A stretch of 64,000 bases of DNA. Origin: [Clostridium] scindens ATCC 35704. GTDB taxonomy: Bacteria; Bacillota; Clostridia; Lachnospirales; Lachnospiraceae. The notes under the pieces are model-generated. The model saw nothing but the letters and a program-made list of their open reading frames with translations, had not been told where the DNA came from and did not search any database. Within the stretch, counting starts at the first letter, position 1; every line of letters starts with the position of its first letter. Shown piece by piece: positions 26,197 through 35,313 of this stretch. The DNA is taken from assembly GCF_004295125.1 (NCBI RefSeq), contig NZ_CP036170.1, positions 3,164,501 to 3,228,500 of the forward strand. Reading direction: 5' to 3'. The translations under genes and the position numbers were made by a program.

Positions 26197-27054
26197 CTAG
26201 GCTTCCAGGTATTCTATCAGCGCCTTGTATTCTTTCTTCATAGTCTTATAGCCATGCTCATAGAAATGCATCAGCGTATCATAATCCTTCTCAAGCCTTG
26301 ACACCGTAGGGATCAGCGGCCTGAGCACGAATATTCTTCCTTCTTCCTCCAGCCGTTCCACCAGTTCCATCTGCCTGTTATACACATGGTTGCGCCGTAT
26401 GGTGGTGCGCACCAGATTCGGATACTTCTTATAGGCTCTCCGGTACAGATTGGCTACCGCCTTCGTGGTAGGCTTCTTGCGGTATCCCGGATTCCTGGTC
26501 AGGATCAGAACAATCTTATCATTTCCTTTCTCCAGCGCTCTTTTAATCGGAATCGAATCCGCCAGCCCTCCGTCCAGATAGGGAATACCGTCCACATTCA
26601 CGATGGGGGATACAAGCGGCATGCTGCTGGAGGCCCGGCACAGTTTCATAAGCCTGTCTCTGTCGCCCTCTTCCTTCATATATTCTGCCCGTCCAGTCTC
26701 ACAGTTCGTAGTCACGATCTCGCACTCCATCTCCGAGGCAAAATAAGTATCAAAGTCAAAGGGAAACAGTTCATTGGGATACTTGTCAAATACCATATCC
26801 ATATCTAACAGGCTCTTTTCCCGTATGAACTTAGTAAATCCATAATAATAGCTATATTCTTTCTCCTTGTGTATCATGCAGTCCCTGGTTCTGCCGGGCT
26901 GCTTTGAAACATAGTCCACTCCATTGCAGGAGCCGGCCGATACGCCGATCACATGGGACAGATACAAATCCTGCTCCATCAGATAATCCAGGGCGCCTGA
27001 AGTAAACACTCCCCTGGTAGCCCCTCCCTCAAGTACAATCGTTGCTGTCGTCAT
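26197..27054 (-). CDS. Patatin-like phospholipase/acylhydrolase (RssA/YjjU group)
   Basis: A 285-residue serine hydrolase with the patatin fold: the oxyanion loop LEGGATRGVFTSG, the nucleophile Ser39 in GVSAGSCNG, and the catalytic Asp in YLDGGLADSIP. There is no signal peptide, so it probably acts on membrane lipids from the cytoplasm. It is 20 bases upstream of yjbQ on the same strand. Confidence 0.92.
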   Translation of the reverse strand: MTTATIVLEGGATRGVFTSGALDYLMEQDLYLSHVIGVSAGSCNGVDYVSKQPGRTRDCMIHKEKEYSYYYGFTKFIREKSLLDMDMVFDKYPNELFPFDFDTYFASEMECEIVTTNCETGRAEYMKEEGDRDRLMKLCRASSSMPLVSPIVNVDGIPYLDGGLADSIPIKRALEKGNDKIVLILTRNPGYRKKPTTKAVANLYRRAYKKYPNLVRTTIRRNHVYNRQMELVERLEEEGRIFVLRPLIPTVSRLEKDYDTLMHFYEHGYKTMKKEYKALIEYLEA

Positions 27055-27232
27055 AATTTTATACCCCGCTTTCTTACTTGCTATTATATACCCATTTTCA
27101 TAAGAAATGAAACTGTATCTTCTCCAAATCTCTCAATTTCCGGAAATTAATTGCTATTTTACATGATATTTGTTAAGATAGGCTGGATATATAATATGAA
27201 AAGATCAAATATATAAGGAGCATACAGATACT

Positions 27233-28867
27233 ATGATCAGTACAAGCAATGTGACGCTACGGGTCGGCAAGAAGGCCCTGTTTGAAGATGTTAATATCAA
27301 GTTTACCGAAGGAAACTGCTATGGCCTGATTGGCGCCAACGGCGCGGGAAAATCTACCTTTCTGAAGATTCTCTCCGGACAGCTGGAGCCAACCAAGGGC
27401 GATGTCATCATCACGCCGGGGGAGCGTCTGTCTTTCCTCCAGCAGGATCACTTCAAGTATGACGAATATCCCGTCCTGGACACTGTAATGATGGGAAACG
27501 CCAGGCTTTATGAGATTATGAAGGAAAAGGAAGCCATCTATGCCAAAGAAGATTTCTCAGATGAAGATGGCATAAAAGCCAGCGAGCTGGAGGCGGAATT
27601 CGCCGCCATGAACGGATGGGGGGCAGAATCCGATGCCGCTACTCTTCTGAATGGCCTTGGCATTTCCACGGAATATCACTATGAGATTATGAAGAATCTG
27701 AATGGCCCGGAGAAGGTCAAGATCCTTCTTGCCCAGGCACTGTTCGGCAACCCGGACATTCTGCTTCTGGATGAGCCTACCAACCATTTGGATCTGGACG
27801 CCATCGCCTGGCTGGAAGAATTCCTGATCAATTTTGAGAATACAGTCATCGTCGTATCCCATGACCGGTATTTCCTGAACAAAGTCTGCACCCAGATTGC
27901 AGATATTGACTATGGAAAGATCAAGCTTTATGCCGGAAACTATGACTTCTGGTACGAATCCAGCCAACTTCTGATCCGTCAGATGAAGGAAGCCAACAAA
28001 AAGAAGGAAGAAAAGATCAAGGAACTCCAGGAATTCATCTCCCGGTTCAGCGCTAATGCTTCCAAGTCCAAGCAGGCGACTTCCAGAAAGCGGGCTCTGG
28101 AGAAGATCCAGTTGGATGACATCCAGCCATCCAGCCGTAAGTATCCGTATATCGACTTCCGCCCGAACCGCGAGATCGGCAACGAAGTCCTGTCCGTAGA
28201 AGGACTCAGCAAGACCATCGACGGCGAAAAAGTGCTGGATAACCTCACTTTTACCCTGAACCGTGAAGACAAGGTAGCCTTCGTTGGAAGCAATGAGCAG
28301 GCCAAGACCACGCTCTTCCAGATTCTTACCGGCGAGATGGAGCCGGATGAAGGAACTTATAAATGGGGCGTCACCACATCCCAGGCCTACTTCCCGCTGG
28401 ACAGCGGAGAAGAATTTGAAAATGAGTATACCATCGTAGAATGGCTGACCCAGTACTCTGAGATCAAGGACGTAACCTACGTCCGGGGCTTCCTGGGACG
28501 TATGCTCTTCTCAGGGGATGACGGCGTCAAGAAGGTAAAGGTACTCTCCGGAGGCGAAAAAGTCCGTTGCCTTCTGTCCAAGATGATGATCTCCGGAGCC
28601 AATGTGCTACTCTTGGACGAGCCCACCAACCACTTGGATATGGAAGCTATCACGGCGCTCAATAACGGGCTGATCAAGTTCCCGGGTGTGATTCTGTTCA
28701 CCTCCCATGACCATCAGATCGTGCAGACCACTGCCAACCGTATCATGGAGATCGTGCCGGGCGGCAAGTTGATCGACAAGATCACCACTTACGACGAGTA
28801 CTTGGAAAATGACGAGATGGCCAGAAAGAGACAGACCTACACCGTCCAGAGCGAGGAAGACGATTAG
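27233..28867 (+). CDS. ABC-F family ATPase (YkpA/YbiT type)
   Basis: Soluble twin-ATPase protein of 544 residues; ABC-F proteins bind the ribosomal E site and act on stalled or specialised translation. The first domain has Walker A GANGAGKSTFLKIL and LLLDEPTNHLDLDAIAWL. A charged linker (about 245-300) follows; the second domain has LSGGEKVRCLLSKMM and LLLDEPTNHLDMEAITAL. The first signature motif (LNGPEKVKILLAQAL) and the second Walker A (GSNEQAKTTLFQIL) are degenerate, as I recall for the YkpA branch. No membrane partner is encoded nearby. Confidence 0.93.
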   Translation: MISTSNVTLRVGKKALFEDVNIKFTEGNCYGLIGANGAGKSTFLKILSGQLEPTKGDVIITPGERLSFLQQDHFKYDEYPVLDTVMMGNARLYEIMKEKEAIYAKEDFSDEDGIKASELEAEFAAMNGWGAESDAATLLNGLGISTEYHYEIMKNLNGPEKVKILLAQALFGNPDILLLDEPTNHLDLDAIAWLEEFLINFENTVIVVSHDRYFLNKVCTQIADIDYGKIKLYAGNYDFWYESSQLLIRQMKEANKKKEEKIKELQEFISRFSANASKSKQATSRKRALEKIQLDDIQPSSRKYPYIDFRPNREIGNEVLSVEGLSKTIDGEKVLDNLTFTLNREDKVAFVGSNEQAKTTLFQILTGEMEPDEGTYKWGVTTSQAYFPLDSGEEFENEYTIVEWLTQYSEIKDVTYVRGFLGRMLFSGDDGVKKVKVLSGGEKVRCLLSKMMISGANVLLLDEPTNHLDMEAITALNNGLIKFPGVILFTSHDHQIVQTTANRIMEIVPGGKLIDKITTYDEYLENDEMARKRQTYTVQSEEDD

Positions 28868-28889
28868 GAATCAGAAAATTCACTATGCG

Positions 28890-28941
28890 GAAAGGCCGGA
28901 TGAGAGGGCATAATATTGCCATCTCATCCGGCCTTGATTTA
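28890..28941. terminator. Bidirectional terminator after the ABC-F gene
   Basis: AAGGCCGGATGAGA (28892-28905) and TCTCATCCGGCCTT (28922-28935) form a 14-bp perfect stem with a 16-base loop. It separates two convergent genes. Confidence 0.8.
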
Positions 28942-28956
28942 TCTTTCTTATAAGTT

Positions 28957-29478
28957 CTATCTTCCTAGCCTCTCCTTCAGCATCTTATAGATCCGGTCAA
29001 ACTCCCGCTGCATCCCGTCTCCTTTGACAGCGGATATGATCTCATGGCGTTTCCCCTGCCAGTCTGTAAGGAAGAGCACCTTTTTTACCTCTCCCTGGAT
29101 CCCTACCTCCACCTTTTCCATATCTGCAAAAGCGTAGATAAATATGTCATCTTTATAAACCAGAATATAATCTCTGGCGATGATAACATGGCAGTCCGAA
29201 AATTCTGCCACGTCGGGAGCGATAAGCTGGCGGAAGAACTCTTCTTTATCCTCGATCTGATCCAGTTTGCCTTTCAACTCGCTCCTGGCTTTTATATTCG
29301 TCATTGCAAGAAACGCTCCGCCCACTGCCAGAATAACCGTAATTACAATATTGGAAAACAGGCAGATAAAGGCCACTGCCAGAAGGCTGCCCCAGACAAT
29401 CATGCCCGTCTGCAGCCTCTTGGCCCTCTCCTGAATAAAATCATAGTATTTCTGCTCGCCTGCCGTCTGAATTCTCAT
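28957..29478 (-). CDS. Membrane protein with two helices and a YcxB-like cytoplasmic domain
   Basis: A 173-residue protein from the ATG at 29478; the longer frame to 29628 overlaps trpS and is rejected. An N-terminal helix (YYDFIQERAKRLQTG) precedes two close membrane spans (about 25-63: MIVWGSLLAVAFICLFS, then VITVILAVGGAFLAM). The rest is a beta-rich domain (DYILVYKDDIFIYAFADMEK, KRHEIISAVKG) that resembles YcxB-like or PH-like domains. Function unknown. Confidence 0.7.
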   Translation of the reverse strand: MRIQTAGEQKYYDFIQERAKRLQTGMIVWGSLLAVAFICLFSNIVITVILAVGGAFLAMTNIKARSELKGKLDQIEDKEEFFRQLIAPDVAEFSDCHVIIARDYILVYKDDIFIYAFADMEKVEVGIQGEVKKVLFLTDWQGKRHEIISAVKGDGMQREFDRIYKMLKERLGR

Positions 29479-29503
29479 CGTAGCACCCCTCTTTTCTGCC
29501 TGC

Positions 29504-30508
29504 CTAGCGAATTCGTTCCGGGAAGCCGATCTTCTTGTGGACTTTCCGCAGGGTCTTATTAGCGAAGTATCCTGCTTTTTCCGCATTCTCCTTAATAATT
29601 CCGTCAATATACGCCTTGTCTTTCTCAAGCCTTGCCACTTCGTCCTGCAGAGGCTTCAGCACAGACACTACTGCCTCTCCTACCGCCATCTTGAAGTCTC
29701 CATATCCTTTTCCATCGAACTCTTTTTCTACTTCTTCTGCCTTCTTGCCGGTACATGCGCTGTAGATATCAATCAGATTCTTGATTCCCGGCTGCGTATC
29801 CCGGTATAGAACCTGGGCCTCGGAATCCGTCACGGCGCGTTTGCACTTGCGCATGATGGTATCCGGATCATCCATCAGATAGATGCTGGCATTGGGATTC
29901 TCGTCGGACTTGGACATCTTCTTGGATGGTTCCTGAAGGCTCATGATTTTCGCGCCTACTTTTCCGATGTATGCTTCCGGTACGGTGAATACATCCCCAT
30001 AAATATTATTAAACCGTTCAGCAATGTCTCTTGTGATCTCAAGATGCTGCATCTGATCCACTCCTACCGGCACCACATCCGCCTGGTATAGAAGAATGTC
30101 CGCGGCCATAAGCACCGGGTAGGTGAAAAGCCCGGCGTTGATATTATCCGCATGCTTTGCCGACTTATCTTTGAACTGGGTCATCCGGTTCAGTTCTCCC
30201 ATATAGGTAAAGCAGTTCAGGATCCACGCCAACTCTGCGTGGGCGGATACATGCGACTGGTAGTAGATGCAGTTTTTCTTTGGATCAAGCCCTGCCGCTA
30301 TATAGAGCGTAAGAAGCGCTCTTGCCCTCTTTCTCAAAGTGGCGGGATCCTGTCTTACCGTGATGGAATGCATATCTACAACACTGTAGAAACATTCATA
30401 TTCATCACTCAGCGTAACCCAGTTCTTCAGTGCCCCCAGGTAGTTGCCAAGCGTCAGATTCCCGGTTGCCTGCATGCCGCTAAATAATACTTTCTTATCG
30501 TTAATCAT
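29504..30508 (-). CDS. trpS: Tryptophanyl-tRNA synthetase
   Basis: Charges tRNA-Trp. A class I synthetase of 334 residues from the ATG at 30508, placed 8 bases after GGAGG. It has the HIGH-like signature FSGMQATGNLTLGNYLGAL, the YQADVVPVGVDQMQHLE region and the KMSKS loop (PSKKMSKSDEN). There is no T-box before it. It is followed by the small membrane protein gene after 25 bases. Confidence 0.97.
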   Translation of the reverse strand: MINDKKVLFSGMQATGNLTLGNYLGALKNWVTLSDEYECFYSVVDMHSITVRQDPATLRKRARALLTLYIAAGLDPKKNCIYYQSHVSAHAELAWILNCFTYMGELNRMTQFKDKSAKHADNINAGLFTYPVLMAADILLYQADVVPVGVDQMQHLEITRDIAERFNNIYGDVFTVPEAYIGKVGAKIMSLQEPSKKMSKSDENPNASIYLMDDPDTIMRKCKRAVTDSEAQVLYRDTQPGIKNLIDIYSACTGKKAEEVEKEFDGKGYGDFKMAVGEAVVSVLKPLQDEVARLEKDKAYIDGIIKENAEKAGYFANKTLRKVHKKIGFPERIR

Positions 30509-30530
30509 CTTCTCTTCCTCCATGTCTTTT

Positions 30531-31169
30531 CTATTCTTCCCATGGCTCTATCTCATCGTCATAATAGGCCACATTCTCTGATATGATCCGGGGTATGCCG
30601 TCCGTCACTTCCACTTCCGTCACGGCACAGTTCTTGTGGACTCCCACGCCCCAGTACCTGGACAATTCCTCGCCCCGGATATTGTTCAGCAGGCCAGCCA
30701 GCGCTGCTCCATGAGTCGTGATTAATATGTTGCTCGACTGATACTGTCCTCTGCCGCAGATATCCTTTAGGAACTCGCCGGTACGCTCTCTGACATCTAT
30801 AAAATCTTCCCCGCCGCAAGGGGCTTCATAGTGCACAGGATCATCAAAGAACCTCCGAAACTTCTCCGGCAATTCCCAGTTGCTCTTTGAGCAGCATTTG
30901 CCCTCATAATCTCCAAAGGACATCTCGATAATTCTCTGATCCTCCAAAATAGGCGTCTTTCTGCCTTCCAGAATCAGTCTGGCCGTCTCCTTTGCCCTGC
31001 CAAGCGGGCTGGTATAGCATACTTCAAATGGAATGCCCGACAGTCCCTTTGCCGTCTTCCTCGCCAATGATCTTCCAAAATCATTGAGCGGAATGTCCAC
31101 CTGGCCTTGAATTCTCCTCTTCTTATTCCAATCCGTCTCGCCATGCCTGACAATATATAACTTCATCAT
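30531..31169 (-). CDS. Histidine phosphatase (phosphoglycerate mutase-like)
   Basis: A 212-residue phosphohydrolase. The catalytic His is in LYIVRHGETDWNKKRR; the second His is in LITTHGAALAGLL, with supporting Glu and Arg residues between (EMSFGDYEGKC). Substrate cannot be told: relatives include CobC and broad phosphatases. Two adjacent ATGs allow start at 31169 or 31166. Its 22-base spacing to trpS suggests co-transcription. Confidence 0.9.
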   Translation of the reverse strand: MMKLYIVRHGETDWNKKRRIQGQVDIPLNDFGRSLARKTAKGLSGIPFEVCYTSPLGRAKETARLILEGRKTPILEDQRIIEMSFGDYEGKCCSKSNWELPEKFRRFFDDPVHYEAPCGGEDFIDVRERTGEFLKDICGRGQYQSSNILITTHGAALAGLLNNIRGEELSRYWGVGVHKNCAVTEVEVTDGIPRIISENVAYYDDEIEPWEE

Positions 31170-31279
31170 ATGCCTCCTTAACGTACCTTGTTAGTATATC
31201 ATACCTTCGAATGTTTTTCATAGTAAATTCACGTCAAAAATGCTATAATAACAACGAAAAAGAAAAGGAGCGTGTAGTT

Positions 31280-31759
31280 ATGGAAAAAATCACAAGTTTT
31301 ACAATAGACCACCTTCGCCTGGTTCCAGGCGTGTATGTATCCAGGATCGACTATGTAGAAGGCCATCCGGTGACCACCTTTGACCTGCGCATGACCAGCC
31401 CTAATGACGAGCCGGTGATGAACACCGCTGAAGTCCATACCATAGAGCATCTGGCAGCCACATTTCTTCGCAACCATGAAGAGTATGCAGACAGGACGAT
31501 CTATTTCGGTCCTATGGGATGCCGGACCGGATTCTATCTGATTCTGTCCGGGGAGTATCAGTCCCAGGACATCCTGCCTCTCATGAAGGAAATGTTTGCA
31601 TTCATAGCAGGCTATGAAGGAGATGTTCCAGGTGCCAGCGCCAGAGACTGCGGCAATTATCTGGATATGAATCTTCCAATGGCAAACTATCTGGCCCGCA
31701 AGTATCTGAATGAAGTACTGGAGAGCATCACCGAAAACCAACTTCATTATCCCGAATAA
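31280..31759 (+). CDS. luxS: S-ribosylhomocysteine lyase LuxS
   Basis: Cleaves S-ribosylhomocysteine to homocysteine and DPD, the precursor of autoinducer-2. It is 159 residues from the ATG at 31280 (AAAGGAG 9 bases before). The metal site reads VHTIEHLAATFLRN, the catalytic Cys is in FGPMGCRTGFYLIL, and the third metal ligand is in ARDCGNYLDMNL. A TATAAT box lies at 31244-31249. It is a single-gene unit. Confidence 0.97.
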   Translation: MEKITSFTIDHLRLVPGVYVSRIDYVEGHPVTTFDLRMTSPNDEPVMNTAEVHTIEHLAATFLRNHEEYADRTIYFGPMGCRTGFYLILSGEYQSQDILPLMKEMFAFIAGYEGDVPGASARDCGNYLDMNLPMANYLARKYLNEVLESITENQLHYPE

Positions 31760-31762
31760 AAG

Positions 31763-31825
31763 AACTGCGGCGAAGCAGGCCGGATGTCAATCATCCTTGC
31801 CGCGCTTCGCCGCAATTTTATTATG
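31763..31825. terminator. Terminator between luxS and the NRPS operon
   Basis: CTGCGGCGAAGC and GCTTCGCCGCA form the outer stem with a small inner hairpin (GGATG/CATCC), followed by ATTTTATT on the plus strand. It lies between the ends of the two convergent units. Confidence 0.75.
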
Positions 31826-31841
31826 CAGCACTGCTCTTATC

Positions 31842-32090
31842 TCAGTCTTTCGCCTCCATTAGGCCGTGGTCAATAATATAGCGCACCACATCTTTCACCT
31901 GAACCATATTCTTAACGTCCCGTATATCGATCTCCTTATCGCATCTGGCCTCAAACGCACAGACCATGTTAGCCAGATCCATGGAGTTAAATGCCAGATC
32001 ATTGACAAATTCCGTGTCCATGGTAAGATTGTCTATGCCTGTGACTTCGTAGACCACCTCCCGGAGGACCTCCAATACTTTTTCCTCCAT
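31842..32090 (-). CDS. Stand-alone acyl carrier protein of the NRPS operon
   Basis: An 82-residue carrier protein. The phosphopantetheine site is the Ser in LAFNSMDLANMVCAFE, a variant of the usual DSLD motif. It is a four-helix, acidic protein as expected. The gene follows the acyl-AMP ligase by one stop codon without a gap. The likely job is to carry an activated acyl chain to the first condensation domain of the NRPS. It is not next to fatty-acid synthesis genes, so it is unlikely to be the housekeeping AcpP. Confidence 0.88.
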   Translation of the reverse strand: MEEKVLEVLREVVYEVTGIDNLTMDTEFVNDLAFNSMDLANMVCAFEARCDKEIDIRDVKNMVQVKDVVRYIIDHGLMEAKD

Positions 32091-33743
32091 CTATCCCGTC
32101 ACCTCCCTGCGTTTTTTCTTCTGAATGGATGTCTTTTTAAATTCCGACTCTGTAAGCTTGACTGACTGGATCCTCTTATAATCAGGAAGCCGGTTATTCA
32201 GTTTTGTAATTTCCTCCTGAACCTGTTCCAGCAGCTGGAAGGTATCATTCGTGTCAGCCCGTTCCTCATCAATGCAGATGAGCGCGGACAAGGTGACATC
32301 GTCTATGGCGTTTCCGGCCGATGCCCCATATACCATGACTTCCTTGACCAAAGGAATCTCCTGGATATATCCTTCCAGTTCTTCCGGCACAACCTTCTTG
32401 CCATTGCTGAATACAATCAGGTTCTTTTTTCTTCCGCAGATATGAAGATAGCCTTTTCTGTCCTTGTAGCCGATATCTCCCGTATGGAACCACTCATCGG
32501 TAAAACTCTCCTCTGTCAGTAGGGAATTCTTATAATATTCTTTAAAGACAGATGGGCCTTTTACCAGAATCTCTCCGTCATCCAGCCGGATCTGCGTCTG
32601 CGGAATCGGAAATCCCACAGAAGCGGGGTTATTCTTTTTATTCATATTGCTGCCTATGAGCGGGCTGCATTCTGTAATTCCATATCCCTGGTAGACTCCG
32701 ACACCGTACGCCTGCAGTTCTTCGGCAACCTTGACGCTTAACTGGGCGCCACCGCAGGGGATAAACTTAAGGTTCGGCCCTACCAGCTGCTCCAGCGCCT
32801 GCTCCTGATACGGACTGCATGGAAGATGCATTTTCTTCCTTCTCGTATACTTTTCAACCGCCTGCATCGCCTGTTCCCTGGTACCGGCAATTTCCTGGCG
32901 CCGGTGCACTTCTTTCAGAAGATTTTCCATAATCATCGGCACTGCAACCAGTGTATCCGGCTCATAGAGCCTTAGATCCCTCATCAGCGTCTTAAGCCCA
33001 GTATTCATGCAGATATCCGCCCCCTGTGATATCCCGTCCAGCACTCCGCACACGAGGGAGTAAGTATGATATAGAGGCAGCGGATTGAACAGCCGCTCTC
33101 CCACCTTCACCAGCGACTGGGTATGGCAGGCATTGAACATCATGTTGTACTGAGACAGCACCACCGGCTTGGATACGCTGGTGGTTCCTGACGTATAGAC
33201 GATAGCCAGCGGATCGTCTTTTTCCACTTGCGGGCAGAATGAAAAGTCTTTCCACTGATTCTTCTTTTTCAGTTTCTCCCCTTCTTTAAGCAGGTGGTGA
33301 TAGGAATTCTCTGCTCCTTCGCCGCGCATGATGACATACTGCATCTGGCTTTCCTTAAATACATCAAGGAATGCCGCATCCACAAACACGCAGCAGGCAT
33401 CCGCAAATTCCGTCATTGCCAGAATCTCATCCCCGGCCTGGTCTATGTCCACTGCGATGGCTACGCCCCCAATGCAGCCTACTGCGCAAAAGACAACCAC
33501 CCATTCATAGGAATTCTCCCCTACGATGGCCACGTGCTTCTTGGCCAGTTTCTTCGTCAATAGCGAACCGGCCAATGCCCGCACGTCTGCTACGAATTCC
33601 TCGAACTTCACACTGTGCGCCTGTCCTTTTAAGTCATAGGTGGTGATTACGCTTTTTCCACGGTGCCTCTGTTCTACATCCATCAGGCACTGGGGCAGCG
33701 TCTGGTATTCTGTTACCTGGTTATAAATGATTTTCTGTCCCAT
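32091..33743 (-). CDS. Acyl-AMP ligase (fatty acyl-CoA/ACP synthetase family)
   Basis: AMP-forming ligase of 550 residues in the ANL superfamily. Motifs: the P-loop IVYTSGTTSVSKPVVLSQYN (the usual Gly-x-Pro-Lys part is altered), YQGYGITECSPLIG, GEILVKGPSVF, the hinge WFHTGDIGYKDRKGYLHICG and the catalytic Lys near the end (FKKTSIQKKKRRE). It sits directly before the carrier protein gene and after the regulator genes of the NRPS operon. The inferred reaction is loading of a fatty or aryl acid on the adjacent carrier protein. Whether the chain leaves as acyl-ACP or acyl-CoA cannot be told. Confidence 0.88.
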   Translation of the reverse strand: MGQKIIYNQVTEYQTLPQCLMDVEQRHRGKSVITTYDLKGQAHSVKFEEFVADVRALAGSLLTKKLAKKHVAIVGENSYEWVVVFCAVGCIGGVAIAVDIDQAGDEILAMTEFADACCVFVDAAFLDVFKESQMQYVIMRGEGAENSYHHLLKEGEKLKKKNQWKDFSFCPQVEKDDPLAIVYTSGTTSVSKPVVLSQYNMMFNACHTQSLVKVGERLFNPLPLYHTYSLVCGVLDGISQGADICMNTGLKTLMRDLRLYEPDTLVAVPMIMENLLKEVHRRQEIAGTREQAMQAVEKYTRRKKMHLPCSPYQEQALEQLVGPNLKFIPCGGAQLSVKVAEELQAYGVGVYQGYGITECSPLIGSNMNKKNNPASVGFPIPQTQIRLDDGEILVKGPSVFKEYYKNSLLTEESFTDEWFHTGDIGYKDRKGYLHICGRKKNLIVFSNGKKVVPEELEGYIQEIPLVKEVMVYGASAGNAIDDVTLSALICIDEERADTNDTFQLLEQVQEEITKLNNRLPDYKRIQSVKLTESEFKKTSIQKKKRREVTG

Positions 33744-33762
33744 ATTCTTTCCTCTTTATCTT

Positions 33763-35289
33763 TTATACATAAGTCCACTGTAATTCTTCGCTGATTGCAT
33801 CATATCTTTCCAGCACCTTCAGAAATTCCTCCACCAGTTCTCCATCAAACTGCGTCCCTCTTCCTTCCTTCAACTGCCTTATACAATCCTCAAAGGGCAG
33901 CCTCTTTCGGTAATGCCGATCCGACATCATGGCATCAAACGCGTCTGCGATGCATAGGATCCTTGCCTCTTCCGGTATATCCTTTCCTTTCAGTCCTTTG
34001 GGGTATCCTGCCCCATCATAGCGTTCATGATGGGCGCATACGATAGCGCCCAAGTTATCAAACATGGTCATGCAGGAGAGGATCTCCTCCCCCACTCCCG
34101 GATGTTTCTTAATACTTGCATACTCTTCTTCCGTCAGTTTATCCGGCTTGCACAGTATGGCATCCGAGACTCCGATCTTGCCGATATCATGCAGCAGGCC
34201 TGCCACCCGTACCTGGTTGATAAATTCTTGATTCCTTCCCAGTTCCTTAGCCAGTTCCACGCAGTAGCGGGACACTCTGTCAGAATGGCCTCTTGTGTAC
34301 AGATCCTTGGCATCCACCAGAAGCCTGAGCGCCTCCACCGTCTGCATATAACTGTTCTGTATCTTCGTGTTCGCTTCTGACAGGCACTTATTATTCGCGT
34401 TAATCAGCAGACGAAGCAGATTATTATGCAGCGCCGCACTTACCTGCTCCGCATAGACGCTCAGCAGTTCCATAAGAGTCGGATCCTTTTCGCCCGGCTT
34501 GCTGATCCCCAGGATTCCTAAGACGACTTCCTTCCGGTCCGATAGCGGGATCATAAGCCGACGGTCATCCGCTATTATCTGTCCGCGATCTATACTTTCA
34601 TAGATGGCTGCTATATCTCCTTCATATTTCTCCTTTGCGATCTCTTCAAAGTCTTTGTCATAGCAGCCTTTTCCCTGAAATATATTTTCCGGCAGATCCA
34701 GCAGTTCTATATCCGTCAGTACATTATCCGGCTTGATCCAGACAAAAACATCCTTGCAGCCAGACAGTTCCGCCAGTTCTTCCAGTATCCCCTGTGCGAT
34801 CTCTTCTATGGGAAGCATCTTGTGCATCGGCGGAATAGAAGAAAGAATCTGTGACAGCCCTTCCTTATAGCGGTATATGGTATTCATATGCTGAATAGAC
34901 TTTACGCAGCTTTCCACCAAAAGTTCCAACTGATCATAGCGGTCGCTCTTCTCACAGTACCCCTGTATATCCAGTTCTCGAATGGTGTTAAGCGGCGGAG
35001 CTAGTTCTTTATGTCCAGTCAGCATGATCACGAATATCTTCCGGTCAAATTCCCGCAGTCTTGCCACCACTTCATCCCCACAGATAGGACTCATGATAAA
35101 GTCCAGCAGAAGGATGTCATAATGCCGAATCTTAAGCTGCTCCAGCGCCCGCAGCGGATTGGACTGGGTCTCTACTTCATAGCCCATAGACCGGAAATTT
35201 GCCCTCAGCGCATCCAGTATATTCTGATCATCATCCAGGATCATCAGTGTATATCCATTTTTCTTTTCTCCAGTTTTGTTTTTGCGCAT
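33763..35289 (-). CDS. Response regulator with GAF-like and HD-GYP output (c-di-GMP phosphodiesterase)
   Basis: A 508-residue regulator without a DNA-binding domain. The receiver domain (1-130) has LDDDQ and the phospho-acceptor Asp63 in LLLDFIMSP. A GAF-like domain follows at about 150-300 (LILGISKPGEKDPTLMELLS-like end). The HD-GYP domain (about 330-490) has HDIGK from residue 367 and HHERYDGAGYPKGL, so the catalytic residues and the GYP tripeptide are intact. HD-GYP proteins degrade cyclic-di-GMP. The partner is the kinase encoded 24 bases upstream. Confidence 0.92.
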   Translation of the reverse strand: MRKNKTGEKKNGYTLMILDDDQNILDALRANFRSMGYEVETQSNPLRALEQLKIRHYDILLLDFIMSPICGDEVVARLREFDRKIFVIMLTGHKELAPPLNTIRELDIQGYCEKSDRYDQLELLVESCVKSIQHMNTIYRYKEGLSQILSSIPPMHKMLPIEEIAQGILEELAELSGCKDVFVWIKPDNVLTDIELLDLPENIFQGKGCYDKDFEEIAKEKYEGDIAAIYESIDRGQIIADDRRLMIPLSDRKEVVLGILGISKPGEKDPTLMELLSVYAEQVSAALHNNLLRLLINANNKCLSEANTKIQNSYMQTVEALRLLVDAKDLYTRGHSDRVSRYCVELAKELGRNQEFINQVRVAGLLHDIGKIGVSDAILCKPDKLTEEEYASIKKHPGVGEEILSCMTMFDNLGAIVCAHHERYDGAGYPKGLKGKDIPEEARILCIADAFDAMMSDRHYRKRLPFEDCIRQLKEGRGTQFDGELVEEFLKVLERYDAISEELQWTYV

Positions 35290-35313
35290 CTTATTTACCC
35301 TCTTCTTCGTAAC

